Of a DNA stretch of 64,000 nt, positions 44,189 through 53,080 are shown one piece after another. A program made the position numbers and the translations under genes. Position 1 is the first letter of the stretch, and each line of letters starts with the position of its first letter. Under the pieces are notes generated by a model. That model saw only the letters and a list, made by a program, of their open reading frames with translations. It did no database searches and was not told the origin of the DNA. The DNA is from Candidatus Binatia bacterium (GTDB lineage: Bacteria; Desulfobacterota; Binatia; UBA1149; JAJCZL01), in assembly GCA_028278325.1 (NCBI GenBank), contig JANQEO010000063.1, positions 1 through 64,000 on the forward strand, in the 5' to 3' direction.

Positions 44189-46078
44189 ATGCTGCGCTGG
44201 ATGAGCGGTTCGTTTCTCAAGCCTCCCACATTGATGGTCGTCTTCGCTTGCGCGTTTCTCGTGGGCATGTCCGAGTACCGTGCGGGCGTCGACGGTGTCG
44301 AAAGGGGTTTCGTCGGTCCGGTCAGCTACGAGCTCGCTCTCGCCAGCGCCTACACAGTCGCGCACGGTGAACTTTCTCTGCTTCCCGCGCCGCGTACGAC
44401 GCGCGAACAGCAACACCTCCTTCGAAGTCTGGGACCTGCAGGTAAGCCGCTTGCACTGAGGGGCTACGACGACTTCTTGAACGAGGCAAAGTTGAAGCCG
44501 CTGTCGGTTCCCACTGACCTCACCTATAAGGAAGTCATCCACGCGTCGAACCTCGGCTTCTGGTCCCCTCTGCCAATAAGGTTCGCCAAGGCCGAGTCGG
44601 GTCTGGTCGTGACCGATGCCGGCTCTCCGGCCATGCCTGACGAGAGCAACGAAGCCGACATCGTGACAGCCGAAGCCGCCGACGCCTTAGTGGAAATGGG
44701 GCCCCCCGCGCCGGAGCGCATCGAGACTGACGCGACGCCGGCTTCTGCAGCAGGCGCCGACGAAGAGATCTTGACGGTGTTCGTGGGTCCACCGGCGCCC
44801 GCCGATCTATCCGCGACGGCACCGGAGGAACGCCGCCGCCTGCCCTTTGACCCGCTGCGGGTTGGGCCGTTCACCGACATCGAGCCGGCCCGTCCCGATG
44901 CTGAAGAGTTCGGGCCCTCCGAGCGCGAATACCACACGGTTCCCGAGTACTACGACATAGTTCATCGTATCCGCCCGAATCAGACGGTCTCGGACGTACT
45001 CGACGAGCAAGGGGTCTCTCCCCAGGAAGCCGACCAGTGGATCACGGCGGCGCGCAAAGCTTACAACCTCCACCGCGTGTACGTGGGCCAGAAACTGTCG
45101 CTCACCATGCACGGCCCAACCGACAAGATCGCCAAGCTTGTGCTCGAGATCAGCGGGGGCACCAACCTCGTGGTCGACAAGCGGGACGGCCGCCTCGTGT
45201 CGAGACGCGAGGACATCGAGATGACGCGCAACGTGCGCGTGGTCAGCGGCACGATCAAGAGCAGCCTGTACATGGCGGCGGTCGCGAAGGGGGTGCCCGA
45301 CAAGATCGTCTCAGAGATCGCCGAGATACTCGGTTGGGAGATAAACTTCTCGCGTGACTTGCGTCCCGGCGCCGGCTTCAAGATCACCTACGAAGAGCTC
45401 AGCCGTGAAGGATCCGACAAGGTTTCGGCCGGCCGCGTGCTGTCGGTGCAGCTAGCAAACCGCGGCAAGATGCACGAAGGTTTCTACTACACCGACGAGA
45501 AAGCGGCGATCAAGGGTTACTTCAACCGCAAGGGCGACGGTCTAGGCCGCTTCTTCCTCCGTTACCCGGTTTCTTTCTCGCGCATCAGCTCCCACTTCTC
45601 CAACAAGAGATTTCATCCCGTACTCAAGAGAAGCCGTCCTCACTACGGAGTCGACTTCGCGGCCTCGACCGGCACGCCGGTAAAAGCCGTGGCCGACGGC
45701 AAAGTGGTGAAGGCGGGCTGGCACGGGGGCAACGGCCGTTTTGTAAAGATCCGTCACGGCAAGACCTACGAGACGGGTTACGCGCACCTTTCGCGGATCG
45801 CCGCCAGCACCAAGCTCGGCGGCTGGGTGAAGAAAGGCCAGGTGATCGGCTACGTCGGGTCCTCGGGGCTGGCGACCGGACCCCATCTCCACTTCGCCAT
45901 GTACAAGAACGGCAAGTACATCGATCCGCTCAAGGCCAACCTGCCGCGTACCGAGTCGTTGACGGGCGCTCATCTCATGGCCCACAAGCTGACCATCTCG
46001 GCGACCGACGAGGCCTATGCGAGGGCCGAGGCCGATCCCGCCGGCAGCATACTGCTGGCGTCTCTGCCCAAGCTCTGA
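44189..46078 (+). CDS. M23 family metallopeptidase (murein endopeptidase-like)
   Basis: Cell-wall hydrolase. N-terminal membrane anchor (about residues 10-28), a long acidic/Pro-rich linker (to about 250), a LysM/OapA-like region (VHRIRPNQTVSDVLDEQGVS), then a Csd3-like second domain and the M23 domain (about 470-590) with zinc-site motifs HYGVDFAA and GPHLHFAMY. ATG 44189 chosen; a TTG at 44168 and ATG at 44201 are in frame. Likely acts on D,D-peptide cross-links. The adjacent mltG suggests co-localised murein functions. Confidence 0.88.
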   Translation: MLRWMSGSFLKPPTLMVVFACAFLVGMSEYRAGVDGVERGFVGPVSYELALASAYTVAHGELSLLPAPRTTREQQHLLRSLGPAGKPLALRGYDDFLNEAKLKPLSVPTDLTYKEVIHASNLGFWSPLPIRFAKAESGLVVTDAGSPAMPDESNEADIVTAEAADALVEMGPPAPERIETDATPASAAGADEEILTVFVGPPAPADLSATAPEERRRLPFDPLRVGPFTDIEPARPDAEEFGPSEREYHTVPEYYDIVHRIRPNQTVSDVLDEQGVSPQEADQWITAARKAYNLHRVYVGQKLSLTMHGPTDKIAKLVLEISGGTNLVVDKRDGRLVSRREDIEMTRNVRVVSGTIKSSLYMAAVAKGVPDKIVSEIAEILGWEINFSRDLRPGAGFKITYEELSREGSDKVSAGRVLSVQLANRGKMHEGFYYTDEKAAIKGYFNRKGDGLGRFFLRYPVSFSRISSHFSNKRFHPVLKRSRPHYGVDFAASTGTPVKAVADGKVVKAGWHGGNGRFVKIRHGKTYETGYAHLSRIAASTKLGGWVKKGQVIGYVGSSGLATGPHLHFAMYKNGKYIDPLKANLPRTESLTGAHLMAHKLTISATDEAYARAEADPAGSILLASLPKL

Positions 46079-46091
46079 GGGCCGGGTTCTC

Positions 46092-46871
46092 TTACTCCCC
46101 TGATTTTTCTCTGATGACGTCGCGAGTCGGCCCCCACAGGCGCGGGCCGGTCGCTATGAGCCCCGGTAGCAGGGTCTTGGCGTTGTTGAACGTCAGCGGT
46201 TTTCCGTAACGGTCGGTAACGACGCCGCCGGCCTCCTCGACCAGCACCGTGCCGGCGCAGATGTCCCATTCGTTCTTGGGCGTGAGCGAGAAGGTAGCGT
46301 CGTACTCGCCGGCGGCGATCAGGGCGAACTTGTAGGCGACGCTTCCGGTCGGTTTGACGTTCATGAGCTCTTCGTAGTCCTCCCACTCTCCGCGGCCTAC
46401 TTCCGAGCGGCTCGCCAACACGGTTGCCAAGGCGAGAGAGTCCTGCTGCGTGCACCTGACCTTCTCACCGTTGAGTGTGGTTCCTTCGCCCCGTGCGGCC
46501 GCGAACATCTTGTCTTCCACCGGGTTGTAGCTCACGCCTACTTGCGCCACGCCGTCGACGACGAACGCCACACACACGCAGAACTCCGGTATGTGCTGGG
46601 TGAATTCCTTCGTGCCGTCGAGAGGATCGACTATCCAGACCCTCGACTTCGACAGGCGCTCCGTGGTGTCGCGGGTCTCCTCCGACAGCCAGCCGTCATC
46701 GGGGAAGGCTCGGGTTACGATCTCGTTGATTGCAGAGTTGGCTTCGGTGTCGGCAACGGTCAGAGGGTTGTCGGGTGCCTTCTCGTGCACTTCGTAATCA
46801 CCCTTGTAGTACTTGCGGACGATGGCACCTCCCGCCTGTGCCGCTTCTTTGGCTACTTCTAACTCTTTCAT
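46092..46871 (-). CDS. cysQ: 3'(2'),5'-bisphosphate nucleotidase CysQ (inositol monophosphatase family)
   Basis: Hydrolyses 3'-phosphoadenosine 5'-phosphate to AMP. Metal-site motifs: LTVADTEANSAINEI, SEETRD, WIVDPLDGTKEF (the KEF after DPLDGT favours CysQ over inositol phosphatase) and NEWDICAGTVLVEEAGG. The ATG at 46871 has GGAGG 3 nt upstream and gives 259 residues; the frame remains open to 47141 but that part is Arg/Pro-rich and unlike the family. Confidence 0.9.
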   Translation of the reverse strand: MKELEVAKEAAQAGGAIVRKYYKGDYEVHEKAPDNPLTVADTEANSAINEIVTRAFPDDGWLSEETRDTTERLSKSRVWIVDPLDGTKEFTQHIPEFCVCVAFVVDGVAQVGVSYNPVEDKMFAAARGEGTTLNGEKVRCTQQDSLALATVLASRSEVGRGEWEDYEELMNVKPTGSVAYKFALIAAGEYDATFSLTPKNEWDICAGTVLVEEAGGVVTDRYGKPLTFNNAKTLLPGLIATGPRLWGPTRDVIREKSGE

Positions 46872-47154
46872 CTTCCTCCGCGGCCGGCCTGGCCAGCCCG
46901 GCTTGGTGCCGGTTGCTTGTTCATCGCGCCTGTTGGATCTCCGCCCGCTCCGGGACGGGCGGCGACGGGGTCGAATCAGCCACAGTAGCGGGTAACCGCC
47001 GAACGAGACAGCGGAGGCCGCGGATGGCGGCCGATAGCTCCGCGCGGCGCCGATTACATGGCGACCCGCATGCGGATCCCTCGAAAAAGCCTGTAAAACA
47101 ATGATCCCAGGTACCTGGACAACCCCGCAGATGGGTGTCAACTTCTAGGGAAGG
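46872..47154. other. 283-bp divergent intergenic region (cysQ / propeller protein)
   Basis: No supportable gene. It contains a GGCCGC...GCGGCC inverted repeat at about 47015-47035 with no T-run. It should contain both divergent promoters, but no -10/-35 pair stands out. Confidence 0.35.
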
Positions 47155-48543
47155 TTGACTAGGACCTTAACACAGGCGGGCCTCCGCCTGGCCCTGTTTC
47201 CGGGAACACTGACTCTGTTGGCGACTCTAGTGCTGCCCGCCGCCCAGGCCGGAGCCGCCCTCGAGCAAGTCAGCAACGACCCGAGCGGGGCCTGCGAAAG
47301 CGCCTCTCCTTCGGCAAGCGCCCTCTCGTCGGTTGTCGTGTTCGAGTCGCTCTGCGACCTGACCGGAGGAAACGCCGACGGCAACAGAGAAGTGTTCCGT
47401 GCCGGCTCTGACGGCGTAGTCACGCAGCTGACCGACACCACCGGCTGCACCAACGCCAACCCGGTTGCCGGTTCCTTGGGACAGATCGTCAGTTTCGACA
47501 GTGACTGCGACCTGACCGGCGCCAACGCCGACGGCAACGTGGAGATATTCCAGATCGACGGCGCCGTCACCGCCCAGCTGACCGACTCCACCTCCTGCTC
47601 GAACGGATTTCCGTCGAGCAGCTTAGACGGCGCTACCGTAGCGTTCGAGAGCGACTGTGATCTGACCGGCGCCAACGCAGACCGCAATAGCGAGATATTC
47701 ATCGTGTCCTCGGCCGGTGTGGCGACTCAGCTCACGGACGATACCTCGTTCAGTTTCTGCGGAAGCTTCTTCCCGAGCATCAACGCCGGCGGCAGCGTCG
47801 TGGCCTTCGAGAGCGACTGTGATCTGACCGCTGACAACGACGACCAGATCGCCGAGATCTTCTCGGTCACATCCCTCGGGGTGGTCACGCGACTCACCTT
47901 CGGAAACGACAACTGCGACAGTTTCCTTCCCTCCATCAGCGGCACGGGCGATGTGGTTGCCTTCGAGAGTGATTGCGACCTGAGCGGTTCCAACGGAGAC
48001 GGTAGCGTGGAGGTCTTTACCGTCGATCCCGCTCTGGACATCGTACAGATCAGCGACGATCCCGGGGTCACCCAGTGCTCCAGCGTGGAGCCGTCGATTT
48101 CCTCGGACGGTGCGAGTGTCACCTTCACGAGTTTCTGCGATCCGACGGGCGGCAATCCCGACCAGAGCTTCGAGGTGTTCACCGCGCAGTCCGGTCAGGT
48201 GACACAGGTTACCGACGGCGCCGGCTGCACCAGCGCTCAGTCGACGTTCGCAGCCGGCGGTGAGACCGTAGTGTTCGAGAGTGACTGCGATCTTGCCGGT
48301 ACCAACGCCGATGGCGGCAACGAGATATTTCGGGTCAACGACTGTTCCTGCGGCTCGCCTGTGACCGAGCAACTGCCTCCCACGGCAAGTGATGCGTTGT
48401 TCGTGTTGATGGCAGCGGTGGGCCAGGCCCAGTGCAGCCTCTGCGAGTGCGATGTCAATGCCAGCCTGACCATGACCGCTTCCGATGCGTTGATAGTCCT
48501 GCAGAGCTCGGTCGGGCAGCAAGTCGTCCTCGAGTGCTCCTGA
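47155..48543 (+). CDS. Secreted seven-repeat propeller-like protein with C-terminal dockerin-like module
   Basis: 462 residues: signal peptide (about 1-34), then seven repeats of roughly 45-50 residues, each with a core like VVAFESDCDLTGANADGN.EIF and a QLTD strand (TolB/PD40-like). Most repeats contain two Cys residues and a DLTG.N.DGN loop that could bind calcium. The last 55 residues (TASDALFVLMAAVGQAQCSLCECDVNASLTMTASDALIVLQSSVGQ, quoted in part; ends in LECS) match the module in the 27989 protein. TTG start with AGGG 4 nt upstream. Function unknown; surface or extracellular location likely. Confidence 0.8.
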   Translation: MTRTLTQAGLRLALFPGTLTLLATLVLPAAQAGAALEQVSNDPSGACESASPSASALSSVVVFESLCDLTGGNADGNREVFRAGSDGVVTQLTDTTGCTNANPVAGSLGQIVSFDSDCDLTGANADGNVEIFQIDGAVTAQLTDSTSCSNGFPSSSLDGATVAFESDCDLTGANADRNSEIFIVSSAGVATQLTDDTSFSFCGSFFPSINAGGSVVAFESDCDLTADNDDQIAEIFSVTSLGVVTRLTFGNDNCDSFLPSISGTGDVVAFESDCDLSGSNGDGSVEVFTVDPALDIVQISDDPGVTQCSSVEPSISSDGASVTFTSFCDPTGGNPDQSFEVFTAQSGQVTQVTDGAGCTSAQSTFAAGGETVVFESDCDLAGTNADGGNEIFRVNDCSCGSPVTEQLPPTASDALFVLMAAVGQAQCSLCECDVNASLTMTASDALIVLQSSVGQQVVLECS

Positions 48544-48611
48544 GATCCAGCCGTTGACGCTTGCCCGCGGCTCTGGCCGCAAGTAGTTTTGGGTAGGCGG
48601 AGGTGACGGGG

Positions 48612-48998
48612 ATGAACGCGATCCAACTCGCCAGGATAATCAGCGGGCTGATGGTGCTGTTCGGGGCCATTGCCTTGCTCACTCCTTTGACCGTGGCCCA
48701 AGCCTTCGGTCTCAATCCCAACCATAACGGCTTCGGCGAGATCGGAGCGGCGTTCGGTGGCCAGTGGGTAGCCATCGGAGCCATCGTTTTCTATGCCACC
48801 CGCATGCGTGACAGGGTGGGAGTGGCCCTGCTCATGGCAGTGGCGGTGATCTTTTTCGGTCTGGCAGCGGGACGAGCCGCCGTAACCTTCACCGCGCCGG
48901 ATACGCCCGGTCTCACCAGTTGGCTGGGCTTCCTCGTCGAGGTCGTCACCGGGGGACTCTTGCTCAACTGCGCCTGGCGCCTCGAATCCGAGGAGTGA
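48612..48998 (+). CDS. Small four-helix membrane protein (DUF4345-like)
   Basis: 128 residues with four hydrophobic segments (about 8-30, 45-62, 70-88, 102-120). The GEIGAAFGGQWVAIGAIVFYATRM part resembles DUF4345 proteins; the family call is tentative. ATG 48612 has GGAGG 8 nt upstream. The stop overlaps the pgpA start (GTGA). Confidence 0.7.
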   Translation: MNAIQLARIISGLMVLFGAIALLTPLTVAQAFGLNPNHNGFGEIGAAFGGQWVAIGAIVFYATRMRDRVGVALLMAVAVIFFGLAAGRAAVTFTAPDTPGLTSWLGFLVEVVTGGLLLNCAWRLESEE

Positions 48999-49459
48999 GT
49001 ACTCTCGCCAGGCTGGTAGGAACCGGCGTCTACACAGGATACGCGCCCTACGCCCCTGGTACTGTGGGCACCCTTCCGGGCGTTCTCTTGGCCGTGCCCC
49101 TGGCGTCGCTCTATTCGGTCAGCGCTACCGCCTACGCCGCCGTGCTGGCGGCAGCCTTCGCCGTGGCCGTATGGGCGGCGGGCCGATGCTGCGAAATATT
49201 CGCGTCCAAGGATCCATCCAGGGTCGTGGTCGACGAGATAGTGGGCTTCCTCATCACAGTCGCCGCCATCCATCCTCTCAACAGTCCGGTGCTGGTGGTT
49301 GGATTCCTTCTCTTTCGCATCTTCGACATCCTCAAGCCCTTTCCCGCCCGGGCTGCCGAGGCCTTGCCCGGGGGCTACGGCGTCGTGGTCGATGATGTAG
49401 TAGCCGGGTTCTACGCTTTCTTGTGTCTGCGCCTGCTGCGTTCCTTTGCCATCGTCTGA
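48995..49459 (+). CDS. pgpA: Phosphatidylglycerophosphatase A
   Basis: Dephosphorylates phosphatidylglycerol phosphate. The family signature is GTGVYTGYAPYAPGTVGTLPG near the N terminus, followed by DPSRVVVDEIVGFLI and FRIFDILKPFPARAAEALPGGYGVVVDDVVAGFYA. GTG at 48995 gives 154 residues, matching the family; a longer frame from 48920 adds foreign sequence. pgpA before cinA is a common order. Confidence 0.93.
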   Translation: MSTLARLVGTGVYTGYAPYAPGTVGTLPGVLLAVPLASLYSVSATAYAAVLAAAFAVAVWAAGRCCEIFASKDPSRVVVDEIVGFLITVAAIHPLNSPVLVVGFLLFRIFDILKPFPARAAEALPGGYGVVVDDVVAGFYAFLCLRLLRSFAIV

Positions 49460-49516
49460 TTTGGCCACAGTCGGGGTTGAATCGGGGCGAAAAAAAGACG
49501 AAACTACGACTTCTCG

Positions 49517-50848
49517 ATGAGTTCCGCCCCCACCAGCTTCAAGACTGCCGCGATAATCTCGACCGGGGACGAGTTGGTCCAGGGCCGTACCGTCGACACC
49601 AACGCTTCCTTCATAGCCGATCGCCTGGCTTCCGTAGGGATAGAGGTCGTGACCGTCGTTACCGTGGGAGACTTCTCCGGCCGGATCGAGGAGGCGTGGC
49701 GGGACTCCTTGGCCAGGGCACCCGTAGTGATATCGACGGGAGGCCTGGGCCCCACCGCCGATGACCTGACGACCGAGACGATCTCGCGGGTAGCCGGCGT
49801 GGATCTTCACCTCGACGACTCCGAGGCCGAACGCATCCGCCAGATATTCGAAGCCATGGGCCGCACCATGCCCGACAACAACCTCAAGCAGGCAATGATC
49901 CCCGACGGTGCGACCATCATTCCCAACGCCTTGGGGACGGCCCCGGGCTATCGCCTCCCGCTGGAGGCCTCGGGCTCGACATCGACTGCCGTGGTCTTGC
50001 CCGGTGTGCCGCGGGAGATGAAGGCCATGCTGGACCAGGATGTCGTTCCCTGGCTGGTCGAACAGACCGACGGCACCCGGTTTTTCTCCCGTACCTTTCA
50101 GACCTTCGGCATGAGCGAATCGGCTCTCGACGAGGCCCTCGAGGGCGCCGTCGACGAATCCGAAGGCAGGCTGTCGTTCAGGGCCAGCTTTCCGCAGATA
50201 GCGGTGCGGGTGATGGTCAGTGCCGACGAAGAGACGGACGCACAACGGCAGTTGGATGCGTTGTCGGAAACCATCAGATCAAGGCTGGGCGGGACCATAT
50301 TCGCCGAAGGCGACGAAACGATGGAGGCGGTGGTGGGTACGTTGCTTCGCGATGCGGGCAAGACTCTGGCCACCGCCGAATCCTGCACGGGCGGATTGAT
50401 AGGCAACCGCATCACCAACGTAGCGGGTAGCTCCACGTATTACATGGGCGGGGTTGTCTCCTACAGCAACGAGATGAAACAAGATTCTCTTGGCGTAAGC
50501 CCCTCGACGATCGCTATGTTCGGTGCCGTCAGCGAAGAGACCGCCTGCGAAATGGCCCAAGGAGCGCGCAAGCTCACGGGTGCCGACATAGCCGTGGCGA
50601 CCACCGGAATAGCGGGTCCGGAAGGCGGGACGCCCGAGAAGCCGGTGGGCACGGTGGCCCTTGCGATTGCGGCTGATGAAATCGGCGACGACGGTGTCGC
50701 ATCACGAATGTACTCCCTGAGGGGGACACGGGACTGGGTAAAGACCTTGACCGCTCAAGTCGCCCTCGATTGGGTTCGTCGACATCTTCTCGGACTCGAC
50801 CCGCTGGAGGCGAATTTCGGCAAGCGGGCCAGGCCGCGCAGGACGTGA
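49517..50848 (+). CDS. cinA: Competence/damage-inducible protein CinA (NMN amidohydrolase, PncC domain)
   Basis: The N-terminal molybdopterin-binding-like (COG1058) domain has STGDELVQGRTVDTNASFIADRLASVGIEV and STGGLGPTADDLTTE. The C-terminal PncC/CinA domain has TAESCTGGLIGNRITNVAGSS and TGIAGPEGGTPEKPVGTV. 443 residues, slightly above the usual 410-425. The cinA-thpR-recA-recX-alaS order is well known. Confidence 0.95.
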   Translation: MSSAPTSFKTAAIISTGDELVQGRTVDTNASFIADRLASVGIEVVTVVTVGDFSGRIEEAWRDSLARAPVVISTGGLGPTADDLTTETISRVAGVDLHLDDSEAERIRQIFEAMGRTMPDNNLKQAMIPDGATIIPNALGTAPGYRLPLEASGSTSTAVVLPGVPREMKAMLDQDVVPWLVEQTDGTRFFSRTFQTFGMSESALDEALEGAVDESEGRLSFRASFPQIAVRVMVSADEETDAQRQLDALSETIRSRLGGTIFAEGDETMEAVVGTLLRDAGKTLATAESCTGGLIGNRITNVAGSSTYYMGGVVSYSNEMKQDSLGVSPSTIAMFGAVSEETACEMAQGARKLTGADIAVATTGIAGPEGGTPEKPVGTVALAIAADEIGDDGVASRMYSLRGTRDWVKTLTAQVALDWVRRHLLGLDPLEANFGKRARPRRT

Positions 50849-50851
50849 GTC

Positions 50852-51508
50852 GTGAGCATGGAAAGCGGCAGTGGAGATGCCGGCGGAGCGAGAGAGATGT
50901 GGCGGTGCTTCGTAGCCGTCGACATCGGCGAGGACATTCGCAACCGACTGGAAGCGGCGGTGGACGTACTCAAGGAGGCGGCCGCGGGCAATCGGGACAA
51001 GATGAGCTGGAGCCGACCGGAGAACTGGCACATCACCTTGAAGTTCTTGGGAGACGTGGACATGCAGGCGTCGAGTAGCGGTGAACGGGAAATGCTGGGA
51101 AGGCTGAGCTCGGCGATGGAATCGGCGGCACTGCCCCACGGCCGTTTCGCCGCCGATGTGAAGGGCCTGATAACTCTGCCACCGGGTTCGCGTGCTCGGG
51201 TCGTTGCCGCCGGTATCGAGGACGACGGGACTCTTGCAGCTCTTGCGTCCGGGCTGGATTCCGCGCTGGCCGCCCACGGCTTCGAGCGTGAGAACAGAGT
51301 CTTCAAACCGCATCTTACAGTCGGCCGAGTCCGCCGCGGGAAGATCTCTCGGGGCCTGAGAGAAAAGATGACCGAGTGCCGGCAATCGTGTTTCGGAGAG
51401 TTATTGGTGGACAGGATAGTCCTTTATCGCAGCGAGCTTCAGGCGAGCGGATCACGCTACACCGCGTTGACGGACGTGAGCCTCGAGGCCGGTGATGCCG
51501 AGAGTTAA
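50852..51508 (+). CDS. thpR: RNA 2',3'-cyclic phosphodiesterase
   Basis: 2H phosphoesterase. The two catalytic motifs are HITLKFLG and HLTVGRVR. The start is uncertain: GTG 50852, ATG 50858 or ATG 50897 ([11 protein letters not shown], closest to the family N terminus). 218 residues from the first start against about 180-195 in the family. It lies 3 nt after cinA and 20 nt before recA. Confidence 0.92.
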   Translation: MSMESGSGDAGGAREMWRCFVAVDIGEDIRNRLEAAVDVLKEAAAGNRDKMSWSRPENWHITLKFLGDVDMQASSSGEREMLGRLSSAMESAALPHGRFAADVKGLITLPPGSRARVVAAGIEDDGTLAALASGLDSALAAHGFERENRVFKPHLTVGRVRRGKISRGLREKMTECRQSCFGELLVDRIVLYRSELQASGSRYTALTDVSLEAGDAES

Positions 51509-51528
51509 CAGACGAGGAGGAGAAGAAC

Positions 51529-52614
51529 ATGTCAGTGGAAGAGAGAACGAAAGCCTTGGATCTGGCCGTAAGCCAGATCGAGAAACAATTCGGCAAAGGC
51601 TCGGTCATGCGCCTCGGCGACGAGGCGGGCAGCGCCGATGTTGCCACGGTATCAACCGGCTCCCTCGGCCTCGATGTCGCCCTCGGCACCGGCGGTCTGC
51701 CCAAGGGCCGCGTTATCGAGATCTACGGCCCGGAGTCGTCGGGTAAGACGACGTTGGCGTTGCAGACTGTCGCCGAAGCCCAGAGGGCCGGCGGTATTGC
51801 CGCTTTCATCGATGCCGAGCACGCCCTCGACGTGACTTATGCGAAGAAGCTCGGTGTGAAGGCCGCCGACCTGTTGATCTCCCAACCCGACAACGGCGAG
51901 CAAGCCCTCGAGATTGCCGAAACGCTGGTGCGTAGCGGTGCCGTCGACATCGTCGTGGTCGACTCGGTGGCCGCTCTGGTTCCGCGAGCCGAGATAGAGG
52001 GAGAGATGGGAGATTCCCACATGGGCTTGCAGGCACGCCTCATGTCTCAGGCCTTGCGTAAGCTCACGGGAACCATATCGCGTTCTCAGACGATGGTGGT
52101 CTTCATCAACCAGATCCGTATGAAGATCGGCGTCATGTTCGGAAATCCCGAGACGACCACGGGCGGCAACGCTCTCAAGTTCTACTCGTCGGTGCGTCTC
52201 GACATACGCCGGATCGCGTCGATCAAACAGGCCGACCAGGTGGTCGGTAACCGCACGCGCGTGAGAGTGGTGAAGAACAAGATGGCGCCTCCCTTCCGAG
52301 AAGCGGAATTCGACATCATGTACGGCGTGGGCATCAACAAAGCCGGTGAGCTGCTCGACCTCGGTGTGGAAATGGGCGTCGTCGAAAAGAGCGGCTCTTG
52401 GTATTCTTACGGCGGTGAGAGGCTCGGCCAGGGCCGTGAGACTTGCTGCGAGTATCTCCGCGAACAGCCCAAGATGGCCGGAGAGATAGAGGGCAAGCTA
52501 CGCGAAGCGCTGGGCCTCGGCAGCGGCGCCCCCAACCTGACCGTGGTCAGCGGTGGATCAGAAGGTGAGGGGCAGGAAAGAAAGGGCGCCAAGAAGGCGC
52601 GTGCCGCCAAGTAA
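51529..52614 (+). CDS. recA: Recombinase RecA
   Basis: Walker [11 protein letters not shown], Walker [12 protein letters not shown], loop region [21 protein letters not shown] and [37 protein letters not shown] (quoted in part). 361 residues with a basic C-terminal tail in place of the usual acidic one. A strong Shine-Dalgarno (GAGGAGGAG) precedes the ATG. No LexA-type site is seen before it. Confidence 0.98.
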   Translation: MSVEERTKALDLAVSQIEKQFGKGSVMRLGDEAGSADVATVSTGSLGLDVALGTGGLPKGRVIEIYGPESSGKTTLALQTVAEAQRAGGIAAFIDAEHALDVTYAKKLGVKAADLLISQPDNGEQALEIAETLVRSGAVDIVVVDSVAALVPRAEIEGEMGDSHMGLQARLMSQALRKLTGTISRSQTMVVFINQIRMKIGVMFGNPETTTGGNALKFYSSVRLDIRRIASIKQADQVVGNRTRVRVVKNKMAPPFREAEFDIMYGVGINKAGELLDLGVEMGVVEKSGSWYSYGGERLGQGRETCCEYLREQPKMAGEIEGKLREALGLGSGAPNLTVVSGGSEGEGQERKGAKKARAAK

Positions 52615-53056
52615 GCACCGACAGAACGTCATGGACGCCGCCCTGGCAATGCTGGGGCGGCGTCCGTACTCTCGCCGACGTTTGGAGCACCGTCTCGGCG
52701 AGAAGTTCGATGCCGACGAGATCGAGCCCGTGTTGCTGCGGCTCGACGAGTTGGGTTTGCTCGACGACCGAGGTTACGCCGAAGCCGTCGTGCGCCAGCG
52801 TTTCTCCCGCCGCCACTACGGTGTCTCATACATACGCGCCAAGCTTTTGTCGGACGGGATCGAAGCCGATGTCGCCGACGAAGTTCTGGCGCGCCTCATC
52901 GACGACGATACCGAGAGGCGTCATGCTCGAGAAGCTCTCGAGGCCTTCTTGCGTCGCTCAGGGTCATCTGCCCGCGGCGATGCGGCCGCCAGGCACTTGT
53001 CCAACCGAGGTTTCCAGGCCGAGCTGATATGTGATTTGCTACGAGAATCGCTGTAG
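52601..53056 (+). CDS. recX: Regulatory protein RecX
   Basis: Inhibits RecA filaments. Three-helix repeats: [59 protein letters not shown], and the C-terminal [16 protein letters not shown]. The start is uncertain: GTG 52553 and GTG 52601 overlap recA, ATG 52631 does not; none has a good Shine-Dalgarno. I use 52601. Confidence 0.88.
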   Translation: MPPSKHRQNVMDAALAMLGRRPYSRRRLEHRLGEKFDADEIEPVLLRLDELGLLDDRGYAEAVVRQRFSRRHYGVSYIRAKLLSDGIEADVADEVLARLIDDDTERRHAREALEAFLRRSGSSARGDAAARHLSNRGFQAELICDLLRESL

Positions 53057-53080
53057 TCAGCGTAAGATAGCGGTTCGGTC

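Noticed and set aside
46872..47141. Longer N terminus for the cysQ frame
   Set aside because: Arg/Pro/Ser-rich extension unlike the family; ATG at 46871 has a Shine-Dalgarno.
49491..49497. A-run before cinA considered as a terminator for a minus-strand gene
   Set aside because: No minus-strand gene ends there and no hairpin precedes the run.
48791..50245. 484-codon minus-strand ORF across pgpA and cinA
   Set aside because: Covers two genes of certain identity; composition is antisense-like (Gly/His/Arg).
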